DNA of 64,000 nt from Paragonimus westermani (taxonomy: Eukaryota > Platyhelminthes > Trematoda > Plagiorchiida > Troglotrematidae), in contig QNGE01000289.1 of assembly GCA_008508345.1 (NCBI GenBank), forward strand, positions 233,995 to 297,994, written 5' to 3'. Below, piece after piece: positions 60,741 to 64,000 of the stretch. The position numbers and the translations under genes were made by a program. Positions within the stretch are counted from its first letter, which is position 1. Each line of letters opens with the position of its first letter. The notes under the pieces were generated by a model. That model searched no databases, was not told where the DNA came from, and saw only the letters and a program-made list of their open reading frames with translations.

Positions 60741-62645
60741 TTATTCATCACCATCATCATCATCAACATCATCATAGACAGCAATACGTCAGTGGTTTAC
60801 ACTACTGCTTAACTGCCACACAACCACGAAGAAAAAGCAAACCCTATATAGGAAGAAAGAAGGGGACGATAAGAGACATAATTACCGGAAATAACTACGT
60901 CTATAATCAAACATTCAGCATCAAGGTGCCTACACCTCGCAAACAAATAACCGAGCTGCAAGTGAGAGTAAGGCGTCATCAGCGAGACAGTTTCCTTACG
61001 GCTTTCACTGCCCCGCGTCATTCAATGCAATCACTTCACAGACAACTCGGCCAAACAACGACAACATTCACGCCACTGAACTCTATTAGCCGCCATCTCA
61101 CCTATAGTCTCCAACCACCGACTCTGTGAGTCGCGAGGACCCCAGCCCGGGAGACGAACACGACCCACGGTGGCCAACCCCTTCGTGAACGACTTCATTT
61201 CCCTACGCCAGGTCATTGTCGGTCCACCTCGCACCTTACACCAGTCGATCGCAGTGTCAGCGAATAGTGCTCGGTGTGGAAGACGACTAACTGGCATTCT
61301 TAATACATGACCTAACCATCTAAGCCTGTGTAAACGTAGAGATTGGACAAGAGAACTCGTCTGACAATCACTACCAAACACCCGCTTCCTAACCTCCTCG
61401 TTACTTACGCGCTGATGCCACCCGATACGAGCGATTGAACGCAGACATCGGTGGTCAAATACTTGAAGACGGTTCACGTCTTCTACCCTGAGCGGCCAGG
61501 TTTCGCTGCCGTAAAGTAATACGGCCCTCACCGTTGTCTTATATACACGACCTTTAAGCTTCAGAGAAATACACCTCTGTCGCCAGAGATGCCTCAAGTT
61601 AGCGAATACCGCCCTAGCCTTAGAGATACGCGCTTCTATTTCATTCCCTACACCTCCACCGCTGCTGATGCAGCTTCCCAGGTATACAAACCGGTCAACA
61701 ACCTCCATGACTACATTATCCAACATCAAATCGACGTGGTCACAGCAATCCTGCAGAAGCACTTTGCATTTTGAGGCTGCAAAGCGCATTCCGAAGTATT
61801 TTGCAGAACGCGAAATAGCGTCTAACATTACTTGTGCCGATTGAAAGTTGTCAAACAGCAACACCTTGTCGTCAGCATAATCAAGATCCGTCAGTCTTTC
61901 ACCAGGTAGGAGGTCCACGCCGGCATCTTGTGAGTGCCGCAAACAATCCTCCATTATTTCGTCTATGACGAAATTAAACAAAAATGGTGACAGCGGACAG
62001 CCTTGACGTACGCCACTCATGGTGCTGAAACTGTCAGACAGCTCACCGTAAACCCTAACCTGAGCTGAAGTATGGGAATAGAGTGCCGACAGTATGTTCA
62101 CGTACTTAGTCGAGAAATACAATGGTTGGCCGGCGGTATACATGAGGTTGCTCCAAAATTTGACGAAGAGTGGAAATGTTATCTACACATCCCCGCCCTG
62201 GACGAAATCCTGCCTCTTCCTCCCAAATGTTCTCATCTCGAGCTGCAGTGAGTCGACGAAGTATAATTGATGCTAGAACCCTAGAAACGACTGGGGTCAA
62301 ACTAATTTCTCCGTGGTTTTCGCAAGAGCCCCTTATACCTTTCTTGAATATAGGAACTATTATCGAGTGACCCCAACTCGGGGGGATAGTTTCCGTCGTC
62401 CACACGAGTTGAAACAAATGAGTCAAAGCCTCCACTAACGCCTCTCCCCCTTCTTTGAAAAGTGCCGGCACGAGGTCATCTGGACCAGCAGGCTTGTTAC
62501 GCTTGAGGGCCGCAATTGTATCGCGGCCCTCAGTCTCGGTGGATGGTTCCAGGTCTATCGACCAGAGCACTACATTAAAAGTTTGTGGCGGCAACGCAGT
62601 AGAAGCAGAAGGCCAGTTAAATTGACCCCCGAAGTGTTCCATTTT
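60738..62645 (-). mobile_element. RTE-like non-LTR retrotransposon, 5' truncated
   Basis: This is a minus-strand LINE without its endonuclease part. It has reverse-transcriptase sequence, a 3' UTR of about 250 bp and a TGATG-type tail (plus-strand 60744-60777). It copies itself by target-primed reverse transcription in the intact family, hence the 5' truncation. It sits inside gypsy relic 3: gypsy RT sequence of the opposite strand ends before 60738 and resumes at about 62636. Confidence 0.85.
60744..60777 (-). repeat. LINE 3' tail microsatellite
   Basis: It is an imperfect (TGATGA)n/(TGG) run on the minus strand, matching the tails at 58.74 and 12.49 kb. Simple trinucleotide tails rather than poly(A) are typical of RTE-type elements. 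Confidence 0.75.
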
Positions 62646-62684
62646 TACAGATGGTTCATTCCGCAATTCACTATGCCCCCACAA
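61031..62684 (-). pseudogene. RTE-like reverse transcriptase with internal deletion
   Basis: The upstream frame (62106 up to about 62645; the open frame itself extends to 62684 into the gypsy relic) has LKRNKPAGPDDLVPALF and WGHSIIVPIFKKG, then AGFRPGRGCVDNI, and ends YRRPTIVFLD, stop. The second frame (61031-62143, 370 residues) resumes at KYVNILSALYSH. About 25 residues of RT motif A after the catalytic Asp are missing and the frame shifts there. Motif B (SGVRQGCPLSPFLFN) and the YADD box (61868-61879) are kept, as are the C-terminal SETWPL, LRWLGHVLRM and ETIGEMAANRVQWREC. It cannot be an active enzyme. Confidence 0.88.
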
Positions 62685-63330
62685 ACTCTAAAAGATTCAT
62701 TATGTGGCCATATCGACGGTGGTGTCGAGTTATTTGCTAGAGCTATCGAATCCTCCGACCAAAAAAGATGCATTGGCCATCGATAATCTCAGCAGTCGAA
62801 GTAAGTATGAATAATGACCAGTCAGAAACTGCAGTTCTTGCCGTTCTTCATCAGTAAGTCGGAGGACCCTGAAGGTCGCCCGCCTCATTTTCTAGACGTT
62901 TAAATTCGGCTGAAAATAATTTTGGCATGTTCTGTCGTGAGGTGCTAGCTAGCCATTTGGCCGTTCGTCGCTCTTGAGGTGTTCTTAAAGGAAAACAGTT
63001 TGCGATTCTTAACGGCTGAGAGCCGTCAGTATTGGAATTCCGCAATCCACGTGGTAGATGTCACCCCACTAAATCCGACATTCAAACGTCGTATTTCGAT
63101 TTTCGCCAGACTTCTGGGGGGGGGACAATAACATTGTCTGGTGCTCTATCACGACAACACTAGCCAGTAACGTCTCAATCGACTCAACCGCAACGACTAA
63201 CGTACAACGTTCACAAACCGACTTCTACACGTCCTGTTAGCAATCAACTCCTAGTCTCGGCGAATTACTTCATGCAACATTCGGTAGTACGATCCCTTGA
63301 AATCTTCAATGAACACTTGAGTCCAGTGGT
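62636..63330 (+). mobile_element. Gypsy relic 3, right part (RT end and RNase H)
   Basis: It starts FHFYRWFIPQFTMPPQTLKD, the gypsy segment that follows the RT palm (usually VNFYRRFIP). In shifted frames come AENNFGMFCREVLASHLAVR (RNase H Glu region), VLKGKQFAILNG (TDHKPL position, degraded) and NQLLVSANYFMQHSV. It is very decayed, and the right border is uncertain. Confidence 0.72.
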
Positions 63331-64000
63331 TCCAAAACCTTCAGCATCAATCCCAACGCGTTCTCGAAGCAAACTGCATTGGCGGAAGCACTTTTCAGAG
63401 GGGTGTTGATGTAAGAAATAGTAGTGAACCAGAAGAGAAAGAGAAAAAAGTTGCGGAGCCACTGAAAAAGCGTGCATTCACTCACCTTGTTTATTTGTGT
63501 TCGCCATCGTTACGTTATTCTGCTGTGTGCGTCAATCATCCTCGCATGCATACTCAAAAATTTCGTTTCGTTTCCTATCGCATGTATTTGCCTGACGCCG
63601 ACGTGCCGCATGTGGCACAACCACGAAACACGATCATCGCCGACTCAACATATGGTGTTGCTCGCGAAAGTTCCGTGGAAACCACAGCCAAAGCTTCGAA
63701 ACGTTTGCCACTGAACGTTCCACGCTTTCAGATTCAGATTCAAGCGAGACAAAGACTTTAGGAATATCTCCCGTAGTTGTTACACATGAACGCCGTTGAA
63801 ACCAGAGCAGGAGTTGGATAAAGCCAGATAAAATTGACGTATCTGAGCTTGCGCACATGAATCCAACGACGAGTCAACTAGTACTACTCATGCAAGCCAC
63901 CCTGTAAGCCTCGAAATCCGAAATTGACGGAGCACCGACCCATAGTCTCCAAGTACTCGCCCTTTTTCAAAACACCTTCCTACCCTCTTGGTCAGTTTAT
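63331..64000. other. Window end, no gene seen
   Basis: Two overlapping short frames exist near 63472-63761, but they have no recognisable domain and may be further decayed element sequence. Confidence 0.4.

Overview
The window looks like nuclear DNA from a multicellular eukaryote, most likely a parasitic flatworm (trematode or cestode; I cannot decide which). The grounds are long repeat-filled introns with GT/AG borders, Ty3/gypsy and RTE-like retroelements of the kind common in flatworm genomes, tRNA-derived SINEs, and no bacterial-style gene packing. The species assignment is inference. One base is unresolved (N at 9532).

The only host gene I can support runs on the minus strand from 52321 down to 4638. 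Seven exons together read as a 12-helix Major Facilitator transporter of the SLC46 family (relatives of the proton-coupled folate transporter). Every exon has a GT donor and AG acceptor, all six junction phases agree, and the joined reading frame is 1512 nt (503 residues plus stop). The coding part is about 3% of the 47.7 kb span. Introns are 16.8, 2.8, 5.1, 10.0, 2.3 and 9.2 kb long.

Mobile DNA fills much of the rest. Gypsy element 1 (18805-23780, plus strand, intron 4) is a complete insertion with 407-bp LTRs that differ at one base and a 5-bp target duplication, yet its gag and pol carry stops and frameshifts. Gypsy element 2 (37974-42404, minus strand, intron 1) is older: its LTRs are about 93% alike by eye in the well-aligned part and all its coding regions are broken. 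A third, very decayed gypsy relic (58775-60740 and 62636-63330, plus strand) is split by a 5'-truncated RTE-like LINE on the minus strand (60738-62645). A second truncated RTE copy lies just before it (58140-58760) and a decayed third copy lies in intron 6 (12485-12900).

A tRNA-derived SINE family, with box A- and box B-like sequences and a shared body, occurs at least seven to eight times (255, 2395, 8040, 8325, 9610, 14925, 31205 and 34370). Two of its copies are head to head near 8.2 kb. A separate repeat (1-247 and 30310-30553, inverted) sits next to SINE-like sequence in both places.

From 1 to 4637 and from 52335 to 58140 I see no gene. I found no RNA genes, CRISPR arrays or bacterial features, and nothing that amounts to a new molecular system. 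The observations most worth a second look are the fresh but dead gypsy copy, the SINE family and the unusual residues in the transporter.
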